Source: Geobacteraceae bacterium
GTDB lineage: Bacteria > Desulfobacterota > Desulfuromonadia > Geobacterales > Pseudopelobacteraceae
Direction: 5' to 3'
Assembly (NCBI GenBank): GCA_013336525.1
Contig: JAAXTM010000001.1
Coordinates: 434,001-498,000, forward strand
DNA length: 64,000 bases
Shown here: in pieces, positions 63,166-64,000 of the stretch
How the letters are laid out: each line of letters starts with the position of its first letter
How positions within the stretch are numbered: position 1 is the first letter of the stretch
Translations under genes and position numbers: made by a program
Notes under the pieces: model-generated
Databases searched by the model: none
Seen by the model: the letters and a program-made list of their open reading frames with translations, nothing else
Told to the model about the DNA's origin: nothing

Positions 63166-63887
63166 CTATTCCTCTGTTTGTAACTGATTCACAACCCGGT
63201 CGACCCGAAAAACGTACCATGCATCCGCCTCTGCCATCTGCTTTTGCATCCTGTTCTTCACTAGTCCCTCCAGGGTAACGATGTAACTTTTGCAGCAGAC
63301 CCTGATCTGGGCAGCGTCAATAAACGGATTTTTCTCCAGGACGAGTCGGACGGCATCCACCACCTCGTCGTCGCTGTCTTCCTGATAAGGAGATACCTCC
63401 AATCCATTGATCACATCCCGACTCCCGGGCACCCACCAGGCAAGCACCCCGGCGAGCCGTTTGGCAGAAAGACCGGTAACTGCACCGTTCAGGGTCACGA
63501 CCCCCTCATGTACATCCACATCGATGCTGCCGATTGCCTCATCAGTTTCACGCACCACTTCCGGCTTTCCCTTGACAATAGCCCACAGGGCACAAGTAGA
63601 AAGCAGGTTCTCGGCAAGCAGGGCAGCACAGACGTGGTCGCGGATCTCTCCATCCTCCATCCGTGTCGCCGGGACAAGGCGGATCCGGTCAACGATCCCT
63701 GCGACACCCGGAACAGCTGCCGACACCTCCAGAGCCCTTTTTTTGCCATGATGTGCTCGACCTCTCCAGACATGATAAGGGTTCCATCAGTTAACTCGAG
63801 GTTCAACGGAAACATGTGGAGATTGACACTCTTTTCACGTTCGAGCACAGCGGCAACCTCGTTTACTATCCGTTCTTCAATTCTCAT
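63166..63887 (-). pseudogene. BON-domain protein with frameshift at an A7 run
   Basis: Read in two frames, the gene gives about 240 residues with BON domains. The first part (MRIEERIVNEVAAVLEREKS to SGEVEHIMAKK) runs from the ATG at 63887 with AGGGAGG upstream. The second resumes as ALEVSAAVPGVAGIVDRIRL and carries BON repeats with DVDVHEGVVTLNGAVTGLSA and SYIVTLEGLVKN. The joint is at seven As (63738-63744, minus strand); one extra A would restore the frame, making AKKRALEV. BON domains bind membranes or polymers, and such proteins are usually periplasmic. Confidence 0.8.
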
Positions 63888-64000
63888 GTCGACCTCCCTG
63901 TCAGACAAAGTTCAAGCAACGGGTCTGTATCTAATCAAGCGTGGCTGCAACATAGATGTGTACTGTCGCCACGCTTGAGAAGGAAGCGGATGACCTGTCC

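Overview
The window looks like a chromosomal segment of a dissimilatory metal-reducing bacterium of the Geobacter type (Desulfuromonadota). The evidence is gene content: a very dense set of multiheme c-type cytochromes, including a close relative of the nanowire cytochrome OmcS, lipoprotein cytochromes and an outer-membrane porin-cytochrome. These sit next to ordinary housekeeping genes. Species assignment is inference.

Layout. (1) 1-12.1 kb: housekeeping genes, nearly all leftward and tightly packed: glgP, rarA, a START-like protein, pfkA, corA, a small phage-holin-like membrane protein, tilS, ftsH, folP and a dacA gene cut by the left edge. (2) 12.2-13.1 kb: smpB and tmRNA (ssrA). (3) 13.1-18.9 kb: an AT-richer accessory region right after ssrA. 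It holds five imperfect palindromes with the architecture of integron attC sites, separating an aspartate-racemase-like gene, a nuclease-like gene, a membrane coiled-coil gene and a coupled pair including an AbiU2/HEPN-like gene. I see no integrase, so this resembles a CALIN (attC cluster lacking an integrase). It is followed by about 1.1 kb with no convincing gene but a six-copy palindrome array. (4) 18.9-23.7 kb: MarR regulator, nitroreductase, LigB-type dioxygenase, DUF309, hemerythrin, a Lys-rich exported protein, zinc alcohol dehydrogenase and a 28-codon remnant of an aldo/keto reductase. (5) 24.1-55.3 kb: the electron-transfer region.

The electron-transfer region begins with a ten-heme lipoprotein, a Cyc2-like heme-porin fusion and a small monoheme cytochrome. 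Next come an OmcS-family gene on the minus strand, two membrane HAMP-type proteins, a response regulator and two paralogous histidine kinases. The omcS promoter region carries three sets of 11-bp-spaced GTAA repeats, exactly 94 bp apart. After omcS come a five-heme lipoprotein, a second hexaheme OmcS paralogue, a lipoprotein propeller, an outer-membrane barrel, two CsgG/TolB-N-like proteins, a PpiC-type isomerase, 26-heme and 16-heme cytochromes, an NHL propeller, another OmcS paralogue, Sel1 proteins, a second NHL propeller and a six-heme c7-like cytochrome. The plausible logic is a sensor-controlled set of extracellular filament cytochromes encoded with their periplasmic partners and a candidate export/assembly module.

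(6) 55.4-64 kb: small Cys-rich proteins, an exported isoaspartyl methyltransferase, a spermidine-synthase-like membrane protein, a metallo-beta-lactamase protein with a coupled tiny leader ORF, a DUF72 remnant, a diaminopimelate-dehydrogenase-like protein, small proteins, and a BON-domain gene interrupted by a frameshift at a seven-A run. All assignments come from reading motifs and remembered family features; no database search was run.
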